Shown one piece after another: positions 22,081 to 34,974 of a DNA stretch of 64,000 bases. The position numbers and the translations under genes were made by a program. Origin of the DNA: Cymbidium sinense (taxonomy: Eukaryota; Streptophyta; Magnoliopsida; Asparagales; Orchidaceae); NCBI GenBank assembly GCA_021442155.1, contig CM038232.1, forward strand, positions 63,643,436 through 63,707,435. The letters are read 5' to 3'. How positions within the stretch are numbered: the stretch's first letter is position 1; each line of letters begins with the position of its first letter. Below the pieces are notes generated by a model that made no database searches, had not been told where the DNA came from, and worked only from the letters and a program-made list of their open reading frames with translations.

Positions 22081-24689
22081 TAAACTTCATCCCTATGTAT
22101 TTTTGTATAAGAATTTGGATAGAGCTTTAAATTAATATGATTAAATAATTCAATCAAATGAAAGAATATAAACTTTCTACATTCATCATAGAAGTGTGCT
22201 AAAATGTGTTGCATGTATAGATATACTTAAGATTAAATCATATGCATGTTACATGTGATGAAAAGGAATGATAACATGTGTTATGTGATATTAATTCAAT
22301 TAGATTAACCTTAAGATGCCTTTCATATTGAAGATAGTTATTTAATGTGAACCTAAACTTAGGATTAATTAAATAATTTGATAATTCAACTAAAGAGAAC
22401 TAAATCAAATTAATATGCTTTAAAAAGTGGCTTAAGGTAGGGATGAAAGAGGGAAATCCTTTTCTTCTCTTTACAACATTTAGTTTCTTAGTGTAATCAA
22501 ATGAAATAAAAGAAAACACAAATTAAAATTCTCAAATCAATTAAATAACTTCAAGTGAAACTAACCTTTCATGTTAAATTGAATCATTCCAAACTTAAGA
22601 AATACAACTCTAATGCTTAGTAAGACACACAACACAAGCCTTAACACACATTAGAATTAAGTCACCACTTCTAGTCTATGTTAGGATGGCATATGTATGG
22701 TGTATATTTTATTTTGTGATGTAATGTTTTAGATTATATGTTAGGGTGTATGATTCGTAGACTGGATAGTAAGCCGTGATTAGCCTAACAATATTTTATG
22801 CAGGAGATTATGCTTACGGGGTAGCTTAAAAATAAATATAAATACTTTTTTTAGATTGCTTAAGCCCCTAAGCATAATCCAAGTTAGGTTAGGTGAGCAT
22901 GGTTACCCATGTGCGGGTGCCAAGTCCAAATTATAGTATAACTAATTGGAAGTTGTATGTATATTTAACTAACCTCTATTTTGCAAGTACAGTTAGATTT
23001 ACTTTTATTATTCTTAATGTAATTTTATAATTATGAATTAGGATTAGTGATATGGCATTTAGGATGAGCATTGGCTAGAAGGGTTTGTCTTGGGGTGCCA
23101 TGTGATGCCTATGAAATGGAGCAAATCAAATTAAATGAAGACATGGAGATGAAAAAGACATGAAGACATGAAGGTTTGAAGACCCCCCATAAAACTTATT
23201 CATTTATAAATTATAATTATTCTTTCATATTTTGAGTTGTATAAGGGTAGAACTCGGCTACCCATTTTTTCTTTGGGTTGTACGATGGTAGCTAACTGAG
23301 CCAGCCTCTCATTCTTTTATGGCAACTATAAAATTGTTTGATGATTTGTTTAGTTTGTGTATTAGAAACAACATGCTTTTCATAGTTTCTTATGATTGAT
23401 GCTTTAATGTGTGGCCTGGATGCGATTAGGCTCTTAGGATAAAATAAATTTTCTACCCCAACTATTCACTCATAATTAAAAATTAAGCAACTCATAAGCC
23501 TATGCATTAAATCAAGATAATTAAAAGATTTAGTAACCCCTTAGCTAAATATTGTATGTTTCACATCATGCATGCATCTTGAATCACTCTTACAAAATGA
23601 GGGCCTCCCCACACATATGGGGACTACTTGAGAGCAACCCTATGAGAGCTTCACCCTCTTCTCTTTTAATTTAGCTCATGACTCATTTCATCATGCATTT
23701 AGACATATAAAAATCCCAAAGCCTTTGTCAAAATAAAATTTCAAAATCAAATAAAATTTAAAATGATTTTGCATTAGAGTAAGTCATTATACATACCACT
23801 CATACTCTAGACTCTTAAGGAGTGGGTTTAAGGACTTTAGTCTCTTTCTAAATTAATAACAACTCAACTATCTTGCAATTTCATATGACCAGACCACATG
23901 AATTTAAAGTGTAGGAGGAGTCAGCTGACTACCACTCCAGGCAATTATAATTCTAGCAGTTGGGTGATTTATCCTCTCTTGTAGAGTAAATCTTAAGCAC
24001 ATCTTCGCTTAGATTTAGGTCATGCTTTAGCTTATGCTAAAGCTCCCTAGATTTAGAATCTAAGGTTATTATTTTCTTTGGGCAACAAGCATAAATCCTC
24101 ACCTCTTGGGCATTTTCACAACCTTATGTTGATGGATTATAATCTCCAATAATCTAATAAAATTCAACTCTAACAAATAAATCTCTTCAACTTCAAATAT
24201 ATAAAGCTCAACTATAGATATTACAATGCTCACTAAGCTTTCTAGTATAATGAGCATTTCTTATTCCATCTCTTTGAATTCTAAAAAAAAGTCTCCTCCT
24301 TGAACTTTCAATTGATTTTCCAATATATATCCAATCCTTTAATAGTATAGCTTTGAAATCATTTGGAGCCCCTAATTGTCTACTTTAATTGAGGGTATTC
24401 CTAAGGAATTCACTTTTCTTAGGATGTAATTAACTATGGAGACTTGCCTCCATAGGGAACTTTACAAACCCATTTTATATTCCTCATCCATATAAATAGA
24501 AAAAATCTCGTATATTCGAAGACCCATCATACCTTAGGAGTCATTATTAAGTGATTAGGTCCATTGAAGGGTGATGCCTCTATCTTTCGAGATAGTACAT
24601 CATACCTTAATGTCATACCTGAGTACTTCAATAAGTACCCCTTATGATCTGCATAGTGCCCCCACACACATCCAAAAATAAACACAACA

Positions 24690-26956
24690 TTGTGGAAGGT
24701 GGAGGAATTGAATTTACTTTATGTTTTTAGATTGATAATTTTCATTTTGTTATTTTGAGCATAATAATTCATCAGATTTTTCATTTAGATTGATATTTAA
24801 TTTATATTAATTTGACTTGAAATTTTAAACATATTTTGATGATAGTATCCCCTCCGGTTGAAATCTCCATTTAACACAACCCTCATCGAGGTAGATGTAT
24901 TTTGTTGTTCTAAATCCTATCGACTCTATTAATTTAATAATAGAGGATCAGATCTACTGTCATATGATAAAATTAGCTTCTCATATATTTTACTAAGTTG
25001 AAATTCTTATAATATTATTATTGGATTTTTAGGTTTTGTTAACCCTAAGACCCAAGAATCAACGAATACAAGACACTAGGTTTAAGCATTTAGCATAGTG
25101 TCGAGGCCCATGAGGTTATTCAATTCAATATTGATTTAAGCTTGAGAGATTTGAATAATGTTGCTTATTTTGATTGAGTCTTCATTACATGTATAGGATT
25201 TTAGATGAAATTTTGATAGCATTTCGACAGCCTCCTAGCATTGTCCCCATATAGGGGGCTACAATGGGGGCTGGGCCTACCCACCATGCCAAAAAAGGCA
25301 TATATATGTGGTGTAAACACCACGGCCGAATACATCATCCCACCATGCCAAAAAATACATGTATGAGTCTCTGAAGTACCTGCATGTAACATAGATTTTC
25401 TGCCATGCCAAGAAAGGTACAAGTACTTATGCACTTACAATATCAATTTAAGCAACAATTTTATAATTATAATTAAATTTATGTTAAGTTGTTTAGGTCT
25501 CCTAGTAGTGTAAAATTTAGCAGATTTTACAAAGATCTTCGATAGGGGATGCCTGTATCTGTCCACCATGCCAAGAAAGGCATGTATGGGTGGTATAAAT
25601 ACCATGATCAAATGCAGCCTTCCATTATGCCAAGAAAGGCATGTATGGGGCTCTAAGGTACCTGCATGTAACACAGATTTCCCCATCATGCCAAGAAAGG
25701 CATATCTTACTACACTAAGCAAGCACATAACCTCACCATGTCAAGAAAAATATGCGACAGTAATTTATATTTCAACACGATTCATGAAGCCGGCAGGGAA
25801 TGTGAACACGAACACGCAGCACCAGGGCACTCATTTGGAACACACACGTATGTATGAAGCGCATGTGAGAATGGAACGATGGATCCAATCGCTCGCGCAT
25901 GAGGGCGCGGATGGGAGCTAGAGCTTCTCATGTGTAGTTTCTATACCTAATGCTCGAGAGCGGACAAAGTCGTGAGGTTTGGGGCTATGGGTAATTTTGG
26001 GGTTGTGGGGAAGTAGAGATTAGGGTTATATAATAAGAAGGGTATTTATAAGATTTTTTTTAAATTATTTAATTAATCTTAATTCATATTTTTCATTGAT
26101 ATTATTACATGCATAATATATATGTCGATCTTAGGTTATTCGGATATTCTAGACGCAACGATGCAGTCCATTTCGTGATCGGAGGCCGTTTGGTTCTAGT
26201 CGGCAACCAATCGAGTCAATTTTAGTTTCAAAATTGCACATTGTTATTTTTGATTGCTCGATATTCATGCAAACTTATCCAAATTGAACGCGGATAGTCT
26301 CATTTGAAAGGTTTTGTTTCAACATTAACAACATGATCAATTTCACGAATGGAGGTTGCTTGGGCATCATCATGACTTCCCGACCTCAATTGCACATAGG
26401 TTCGTCAATGAATTTTCTTTTTAATTGGTCAACCATTTAATTATGGAATAATCAATTGCGGTGTTCTGAACATGATGGTGAAGTCCATTCATCAATCGGA
26501 GGTCATTTGACTGATTTTGGTGATGTCTAGTGTATTTCAGCTCTGATTTGTATGTTGTTGTATTCGATCGCTCGATATTCATTCAGATTCATCCAAATTA
26601 AGCATGGACAGTCTTATTTGATAGATTTTGATATTTGGAGCTAACATCATAACCAATTACACAAATGGAGGTCGTTTGGGCATTATTAGAGCCTCTTAAC
26701 TCTAATATATGCATTGGTGCTTTGATGACTCTTCTTCTTGATCGGTTGACTGTCGAATTATACGTGATGTATATTCTGATCAATTTTGACATTCTAAACG
26801 TGATGGAGAAATTCATTCATTGATTGGAGATTATTTTGACTAATTTTGGTAATGTCCAATCCATTTTAGCTTCAATTTGTATGTTGTTGTATCAAAGTTG
26901 ATCGACTTCATCTTATGAGCTCGACTCGACTTATGGCGCATGCATGGAGGTCAATA
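24690..26956 (-). repeat. X0, 3' LTR of element G, main piece
   Basis: After the A1 insertion, GGAAGGTGGAGGAATTGAAT resumes X0 and is closely similar to X2 from 40565 onward (CCCCTCCGGTTGAAATCTCC, GGTAGATGTATT, AATAATAGAGGATCAGATC). Landmarks are the CATGCC/GGCATG hairpin array (25230-25760), CpG-containing 25780-25930, and about 315-bp tandem units (26140-26950; anchors GCTCGATATTC near 26255 and 26570). It ends GGAGGTCAATA at 26956, a one-base variant of the complement of TGTTGACC. A polypurine tract adjoins on the minus strand, identifying this as the 3' LTR. Confidence 0.82.
25280..25760 (-). repeat. CATGCC-GGCATG hairpin array, about 60-bp units (X0)
   Basis: Seven copies of CATGCCAAGAAAGGCATG or variants start near 25285, 25343, 25404, 25567 (perfect), 25626, 25687 and 25737. 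A second inverted repeat follows some copies: GTGGTGT-AA-ACACCAC at 25308-25323 and TGGTAT-AA-ATACCA at 25591-25604. The two second stems differ in sequence but both pair perfectly. The C-run/G-run hairpin (CCCC-ATATA-GGGG) lies near 25243-25256. X2 has the same layout at 41100-41580. Open frames such as 25568-25921 are chance. Confidence 0.85.
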
Positions 26957-27415
26957 AATTCCCCCCAATAAATTTGATTCATGCATGGAGCGAGTCATGT
27001 TTATTGAAAACTAATTGACCCTTTGCTAGCCATGGATCTTGAATCACTTCAGCTTCAATTTCAATAGCTTATGGAGCTTTGATAAGATTTATCATAAATA
27101 TGATGCCTTGTGTTTGGATGAGCTAAATAACATGATTGATTTTGTGCTTATTGACTTGCTAGATAGATAAGAGCTTCTTTCACAATCTACCTTTTCTTTA
27201 ATGGGTTTGTTGAAGATCTCTTTCTTTGGTGTCTTTATAGGTTTGGATTTCCTCCGACCTCATGCTTGACCAGGTTGGATGGAGGAATTGGTTTGTTTGC
27301 TTTGAGATTTCAAATTCCTTATGTCATGGCTTTAAGCTTGGTGGATGTGGTGAAAAATTTTCTATAGGGGGGAGTTGCCTTCAAATCTGTTGGAGAAATG
27401 AAAGAGGCAAGCATA
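26957..27415 (-). other. Distal 3' UTR and polypurine tract of element G
   Basis: On the minus strand, TATTGGGGGG then AATT precedes the 3' LTR start, a good polypurine tract at 26961-26970. The remaining about 440 bp has no recognised reading frame and no visible match elsewhere in the window. It belongs to the G 3' UTR, separated from the rest by the A3 insertion. Confidence 0.6.
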
Positions 27416-30400
27416 TAGAAATTCATCTTTTTAGGATGCCACACAGATCCACAAATGTACTTATTTAGGTGATCGGGTATGTCATCAAGGAATAGTGTAC
27501 TATCTTGAGAGATAGAAGTCACTACCCTTTAATGGACCTAATCACCTCAATAAGGACTCCTAAGGATGATGGTCTCAAGATATGTAGATTCTTCCCTATT
27601 TTACATGGAAAAGTAAAGCAGGATTTATTTTAAACCAGGTTCATTAAGTTCCTATAAGGGCAAGCCCCCATAGTTAATTACATCCTAAGGGATAGGGATC
27701 CTTAGGAAAACTCCCGATTAAGGTAAATGAATGTTGCCTTCAAAGAATTCAATAGGAAAGGAATATCAATCGATTAGTTCATTTTTGAAGATCAAATGGG
27801 ATTGATCAAAGAGGGAGTTATTATCGACAAAATGGAAGATATGTAGGAGATGTCCATGATGCTAGGAAACCTAGTGAACATCTCAAACTATCCAATAGTT
27901 GGGCTTTTTTATTTTTGAAATTGATTTAGTTTGTTTGAGTTGTATTTTTCATTAGAATTTTAGGACATATGATTCCTTAACACAAGATTAAAGAAATGCC
28001 TAAGAAGTGAGGAATTAAGCTTTGGGCCCATAAAGGGGAGAAACAACCTAAAAACCTAAATCTAGGGAGTTTTGGCGAGGGCCGAAAGCACAACCTAAAT
28101 CTAAGGCGAAATGGGTATTTGATTTGCCTCCATAAGAGAGGACAAACCACCTGATAGCTTGGACTTACAACCACCCGGGGGTGGTCGCCAACTAACTCCT
28201 CCTATGATTTTAAATACATGTAGGCAAGTCTTTATGCTTATGCAAGATAGCTAGGTTATTATTTGTTTAGAAAGAGACTAAGTCCTTAAACTCACTCCCT
28301 AAAGAGACTATATCATATAGAGGGACATACTTCAAATGACCTAAATCTAATGCAATTCAAATTTCATTTTATTTTCATTTTTGGACAATTATTTTGACTC
28401 ATGCTAATAGGATTCATATGTCTAATGCATGAGAAATAAAGGTATTGGCCAAAAATTAGCGAGAAGAGATGAGGTGTGTTTCCACCATGGCTCTCAAAGG
28501 TCAAGCCAAGTTTCTCTGGAAAAGGTGGAAGCCCTCCAATCAAGAGTGAAATAAGATGCTGTTGTGCATGATATTACAAAATAAATACTCATCTAGCTAA
28601 AGGGTTGCTAATTCTTTTATCTTGATTTTAAACCTAAGTTTTTAGGTGAGGTTATGAGTTCTTTATTTTAATTTGAGTTGTTAAGTTTGGTAAAAGATTT
28701 ATTTTTCCTAAAGAGCCTAATCCACATCCAGGCCATACATAAAGCAAGGAAGAAACTAGGAAAATCATGCCACTTAATGCAAAAGCTAAACAAATCATCA
28801 ATCAATTTATAAAGCTAATTGTAAAAGAATAAAAGGCTTGTGGTGGGCACCACGCACAAACCAAAAAATATATGGGTAGCCGAAGCTCCTTAATACAACA
28901 TCATGGATTATAAATGAATTAAATTACAATTAAGAAAAAAATTTATTGTTATGGGGATCTTCAAGCTTCATTCTTTTTTCTTCTTTTCTTCTTTATTCTT
29001 CTTTTCTTGTTTCTTCTTTGGTTCCTTCTTTTGGATGGTTGGAAGGTAGATGCTCCAAGGTTTCACATGGTACATAAGATTGGATCTTATGACCAATGCT
29101 TATCCTAATCCCCATAACAATCATTCCAAAATCCTAATTGCACAAATTTACATGAAAAGGAAAAGAATGGAAATCTAATTAATACCTGTAAAACAAAGGT
29201 TAGTTAAAACAACCCACATAAATTCCAAGCATGTATATTAGACTTATCACCCCACACATGGGTGACTAAGTCCACCTGGCCTATTGGATTATGCTCAGGG
29301 GTACAAAGCACCTACAAGGAAAAACATTTATATTTTTATTTATGATAACACCCCTTAAGCACAATCCCCTACAGAAAAGAATAGTTAGACTAAGAGTGTC
29401 CTACCATTCATTCTACGAGCATACACCCTAAAATCTAGTCTAAAACATATCTCACAAAATAAAACAAAATATCAAACTATATACCGACCTAACCTAAAGC
29501 TAGAAGTGATGACTTAGGCTAATGTGTGTGCTTTGAAAGTTTGTGTGGTATGCTTTGGCTTTAGGTTCAAATTTTCTAAGCGTGAAAACATGTTCAACTT
29601 AGAGGAGGGTTTTATTTAAGTTGTTTAATTATTTTTAGGTTAATTTTATTTCATATGTTGACTAAGTTCAAGTGGATCCTACAATTAATTACTAAGTTAT
29701 GAAGAGATGGAAAGAGAAGGAGACTTCTCTTTCCTTCCCTAACCTAAGTAATTTCTAAAGAAGATTTGCATCTTAGCTTTGTTTAGTGAATGTTTTTATT
29801 GAATCTTTTAATTTATCCTAAGTTTAGATGAACTCTAAACAAACCTATTTAAAAAGAAAGGCATTTTAAGATTAAATAAAATGAATCAAAATTCACATAA
29901 CACACATTACTTCATTTCTTTCCCAACATGTATAACATGCATATGAATGAATCCTAAGCATATCTATACACATAAATAGGAATATTTAACACACTTTATG
30001 ATGCATGCTAAGTAATCCATTTAAGGAAATTTAGAAGATTAAGATGCATGATTTTCTTTAAGTAGAAAAGGGTTTTCTTATCCAATTTTTCACATACACA
30101 CATGAAAGTAAGAAAGGCATAAGTGAGTACAGCGTCATTATTAACCATAGGTGCCAGGTACAAGACCTACTTAGGGATACTTAAAGCCTCGTAACCTATT
30201 GGTTGTCTAGACTAATATATCACTTTCCTTAAATACAAACATATGTATAAAAGAAATGAAATGGAAAAGAAGAATGCAAAAGTTGTATTAATAGATTCAT
30301 TTTGTTTATGAAATTTATGTGAGCCAGTATAGGTAACCCTTCTTAAGTGGTAGCATAGAGATGAATAGGATATGGAATTAGGTAAGTGTTAGGTTCTTTT

Positions 30401-33400
30401 CAAATGAACCCTACATTTTACCAACTCCTATTCAAAACTATACTAACATAGAAGAGAGGAGGAACCTATGCTAAGCACACCTTTATAATCTTCACATGCA
30501 AGCTTATAATTAGGATATAAGTAGCACACTTTCATATTTGATAATTGGCTTATATGTTTTGAAAATTTATTTAAATTTAGTAGTGATAATAGCCACTCAT
30601 ATTTCTACTTTAGCCAACACATGCAAATTTGACATAAAGTAAATAATTTCATTTTAAATTTGAATTTGAAAAATATGAATGCATGAAACCACATGATATA
30701 CAAATTTAACATGTTGGGGAAATACTCAAAGTAATGAAAGCATGTAAACAAATTCACTTTAATTAAATCCTAAAGACATTCTTATGGAATAAGAAAGTTT
30801 AAAATAAATCAAAGTGTTTTCAATATGATTTTTGTTTAGTTTGAAGTTTGATTTAATTTTGAGAAGGTGAGTTGAGTTTGTTGTTCCTAACCCACTCTCA
30901 AATGTGTTTGATATTTTTGTTTAATTTTTAGATAATTAGATCCATTTTTTATATATTAATTAGGTTAAGGTATGAATTAAGTAACTTAATTAACCCTTAC
31001 GTATACTGCCTTAGAATAATTAACCAAATAATTATGAGCTAATGAGATGACATAAAAACTCACAAAGAATTTAAATTTGCAATGCACCTAATAAGAAAAA
31101 TGTCTAATGCAATTTGTCTCATGATTAAAGGTTAATTAAGTGGGTTCATCCTTAGCTCTAAGGGTTGGTTCAGCCATTTTCTATCTTTCTTGCACAAGGG
31201 CGACTTGCGGACTTCTTGAGTGGGGCGGTCTAATCTCCCATTGCTGGTCTTCCTTGATCATTCGATGATATGTATTTTGCAATTGGGATGAAAATAACAA
31301 CATCAAAGGGGTTTAAATTTTAAGTAATTTTAAAACACCATTTCACACATATTGAAGGTTTTGATTCTTTAATTGAACTTAAGCTATCAAACACCTAAGC
31401 ATCTACCCAAAGTAGATTAATTAGGTTCTGAAAATTTTTAGAATTTTTAGAAATTAATTAAGGGGATAATTAATGAATTAACCCTTAATTAAGAGAAGAT
31501 TAAGGAAAGAAAAGGGGGTTTAGGGAATAGCTTAGGGAAAATGCCTCAAAATTATTCTTTGAACCTCTTATCTACTGATCTAACCTTAATCAACTCTAAT
31601 CATGGATTAAAATAACTAATTACACCTTAATTATCCTTAATTAGGTTAAGGGAGTAATTAGGAAATCCATTTGCATTTCTACTAATTAAGCCTTCAATAA
31701 ATCCCAAGAAAATTAGGGGAGGCAGAAGTCATCCCCTAAAATATACCCAAGAAATTTGGGATTAAGTGAGGCTTAATTAAAAGGTAATTAGCAAAATGAA
31801 CTTCTAATAAAACCTAAAATTAGAGAAAAGCATAATTTAAAATCCCTTGAAATTAATTTTAAAATATTCTAAGTTGACTTATCTTTCCATATAAATTTAT
31901 TTAATATTTTTTGAATTTTATTGAGAGAAATATGAATTTTTGAAGATCCCTAGATTAATTATCATTTAATTAAATATCCTAACTAATCCTTTAGTTCACA
32001 ACGCTGGTGGTCGCGATTTTACACGCTCCACAAAGGAACATCCCACTTAAATGTCACAACAGGTGGCGGCATGGTTGTGTGGTGGCGAGATGCACTTTAA
32101 TATCTGTCATCCAATCGGATGGCCAAAGATCTCCCCGCGGTTTTAAAAAGAATAAATCAAATTCTAAAAATGGGAATTATCTCGGTCGTCCATCCAAAAT
32201 GTACGGATGGACGGCTGAGATATCCCAAGTTCTTCCCCTTAGATAAATAAAGACCATCCATGATCTAGGAGAAGATCCAAGCTCGATTGAGCTCGGATCG
32301 AAACCAAATTTAACCCACACAATCTAAAGCCAAAGAGCGACACATCTAACTGTGGATCTTGCATGATATGAAAATTCCTTCACAAAGGACCAACACCTCC
32401 TATGCTTGGTGGTCAAAAAATTCCATACCAGGAGGTGATCACCGGTGCCGAGATCGATGAGGTAGCTCGTCTAGTGGAGATGAAGCCTGTTGAAATTCTT
32501 AGGGGGATTGAGTGGTTTTTGCTCTATGGACAAACACCACTTCAAGATCCTTGCGAATTTGATCTAATTGCTCCTCTCCTTGCTATGAGAACTCAATGGA
32601 AGCTTAAGTGTGCTCGGATTGGCCCTTAAAAGAAGTGTGTAAGAGGAATTGAGGTGGTTTTCAGTGTGGAGGAAGTTCAAGATTGGATTGAGCTCCCCTA
32701 TTTTCACACTATGGAAAACCGAGAAGATGAAGTTTGATTTCACTCTAAGAAGCTTGGGGAGGCTGAGGAATTGCTTCTCTGGCTTCCCTAGGTTCAATCA
32801 AAAATGAGGAATGATAGTTTTGAAGTTGATTAGGGGGAGTATATCTCCCCCTTGAAGGATCGTACGGCCGCAAGCAATCTTGCCATTTTGATCTAATTGA
32901 TCACAATGGGAGGGTTGTTTGATCAGTTAGATGTTTGCACATGGCCAGTTTGAAGCCTTAAGTGGAATGCCAACCTCTCATGTGCTTGAATTTGAGTGGG
33001 AGATGGATTTTGAATTAGCCATTTTGACCCATGGGGTTTGGTTTGTCCTTGGGGCCAATTGGGCTGACCCAAACCCATTAGGTTTGGTGCACCACTCTTC
33101 ATTAGGTCCCCTTGAGCTATTAGGAAAGCATCAAGTGGATATGAAGAGGATATGACCAAATTACCCATGGATTAGTCCATAATTTGTTCTATGGCCTAGG
33201 GGTCAGATGGTCATTTTGCGGATTTTTTAATTTGGATATGTTGGGTGTGTGGCTAAGTTTGGCCAAGTTTCATGAGATTTGGAATTTATTTGATAGGGTT
33301 TGGCTCATGTTGACCCATTTAGGTCAAAATGGGTCAAGTTGACCAATTTGTTAAATTGGGTCAAACCAAGGGTTGGATCAAGTTCATATGACCATTTGAA

Positions 33401-34974
33401 ATATTTTGGTGGCTTTTGATTGATTCAATTTGGTATTGTTTTGAATTTGGCTCATATGACTTCATTTAGGTCAAATGGGCCAAGTTGACCTATTTGACCC
33501 ATTTGACCAATTTGAGCTAGGTCATGGGTAGGTTTAGGTTAGGTTAGTCATATGGAGTGGATTGGTATCTTTGTTTCCAATCAATTTTGGCTATGTTTCA
33601 AATTTGTCTCAACATGACCCCTTTAAGTCAAGTTGGGTCTAAGGTCAATTGGGCTAGGTTGGGTCTAGTTGGCTAATTGAGGCTTTGGTCAAGTTTCACA
33701 AGTGATTTGGAATGAACTTGACCCATTGGTTTTAATCAATTTGGCTTAAATCAAGTTTTGACACATTTTTACTTTTTAGGTCAAGTTGGGTCAACTTGGG
33801 TCAAGTGGCCATTTGGGCTAGGTTAGGCTCAAATGTTGGCTTGGTCAAATTCAAACATAGGTCATGAGTGAACCTAGATCAATGGTTTTAATCAATTTGG
33901 CCTATGGTGGAATTTGGCTATGTTAGGTTTCATTTTGGGCTAAGTGTTGACTTGGTCAATCCTTAGGTTTGACTTGGTTTAACCCAATTTGATTTATTGA
34001 TCATCCCATGATGATTGTTGATCATGATGAGAGGCATTGGTGAGTTTGGTTCAATCCATTTTGGTTAGGATTAGAATTTGGCTCATAAGGGTACTTTAGG
34101 TCACTTTGGGTCAAGTGAACCTAAGTAGGTCAAATGGCTTGGTCAAAGCTTGATTTGAGTTTGATTGAACTTATATATGGACTTATGATTGAAATATAAA
34201 TCCATTTGCAAGTAGTTTGAAGTAAAATGGGTTTTGATTCATTTGACAATTTCATATTCAAAGGAAGAATATGAAAGGATTTTGCTTTGATTTTTTACTT
34301 GGGTTTTGATTGTTTAAATTTATATTTCATTTATATATGAGTTCATGATTGTAGGGTTGATTGAATCATGAAAAAAAATCAAGATTTTGGCTTGAATTTG
34401 AAGTTGATTTGGCTAAGTTTAAAATTTTGACTTGAAAGGCTTAGAATGGATTTTGAGTGGATTTGAGTTTGATTTTTGGAATTGATTTTGATTGTTTGAA
34501 TTTATATTTCATTTATATGTGTGGATATAAATGGGAATATAAATGAATTATGAGAAAATCTCAAAAGATTTTATTTGGTCTAGATCATGATTTTGGTTAA
34601 GTCCTTAAGGGAAGATTAAGGACTTAGTCAAAATTTGAACATAGGAAATTTTGATGGATTTTGATCATGGGTTTCAATCATGGATTTCAATCATATAGAA
34701 TTGATTTGAGTTTGGAGAAAATCAATAAGATTGATTTGGAGTTTTACTTGAAGGAAGGAAGGTGAGGAATGGTTTAAGCTAAGGGTAGGAAATTTTCCTA
34801 ACACCCCTAAAGCATGACCTATACTTATGGCTAACTCTTCTAAGTCTCTAGGGCTAGGTTGAGTGTCAACCTAATCACTAGATATGTCTTAAGACTAGGG
34901 AACTCTTAAAGCCTAAGAGAATTCCTATGTCTAAGATGGAGGGGTTGAGAGCTCATTCTAAAATGAGGTCAACA
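27416..34974 (-). mobile_element. A3, A-family LTR (7.6 kb), probably solo
   Basis: The whole segment follows A4 and A2 in order and orientation: a 3'-end block (27430-27730) with hairpin at 27652-27673, GGCGAGGGCC and AACTAACTCCTCC blocks, a single roughly 240-bp unit (near 30120-30230), a TTAATTAA stretch (31000-31990), a CpG patch (32000-32330), the TTGACC array (33240-34190) and ATTTATATTTCATTTAT units (34315, 34500). The end GAGGTCAACA at 34974 is secure. The other end is taken at 27416 by alignment with TATTTATTTTT of A4, with TG changed to TA. The flanks GCATA and GCGGA match at only three of five bases, so the TSD is unproven. It interrupts the G 3' UTR. Confidence 0.75.
33240..34190 (-). 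repeat. TTGACC-rich array in A3, about 155-bp period
   Basis: This is the clearest copy of the array, with six anchors (TTTGGCTCA and variants) spaced 147, 157, 154, 155 and 165 bp. Each unit repeats AGGTCAA, GGGTCAAGTTGACC-like and ATGATTTGGAATG-like words. Unit identity is low, so the array is old or rapidly evolving. Confidence 0.75.

Larger units (their letters stand above)
18012..24689 (+). repeat. A1 solo LTR, 3' piece
   Basis: This piece resumes A1 after the A2 insertion. AAGTCAACCTGACC continues the ACCAAG broken at 4832, as the uninterrupted A4 complement near 50775-50790 shows. It contains the TTGACC-rich array (to about 18850), a GC-richer part (18850-19860), an AT-rich TTAATTAA block (20330-20990), the roughly 250-bp TATATA units (21460-22080), blocks near 22780-23300 matching A2 and A4 in inverse, and the terminal hairpin at 24434-24455. 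It ends AAACACAACA at 24689, followed by TTGTG. The 130-codon minus-strand frame at 19040-19432 is not conserved in other copies. Confidence 0.8.
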
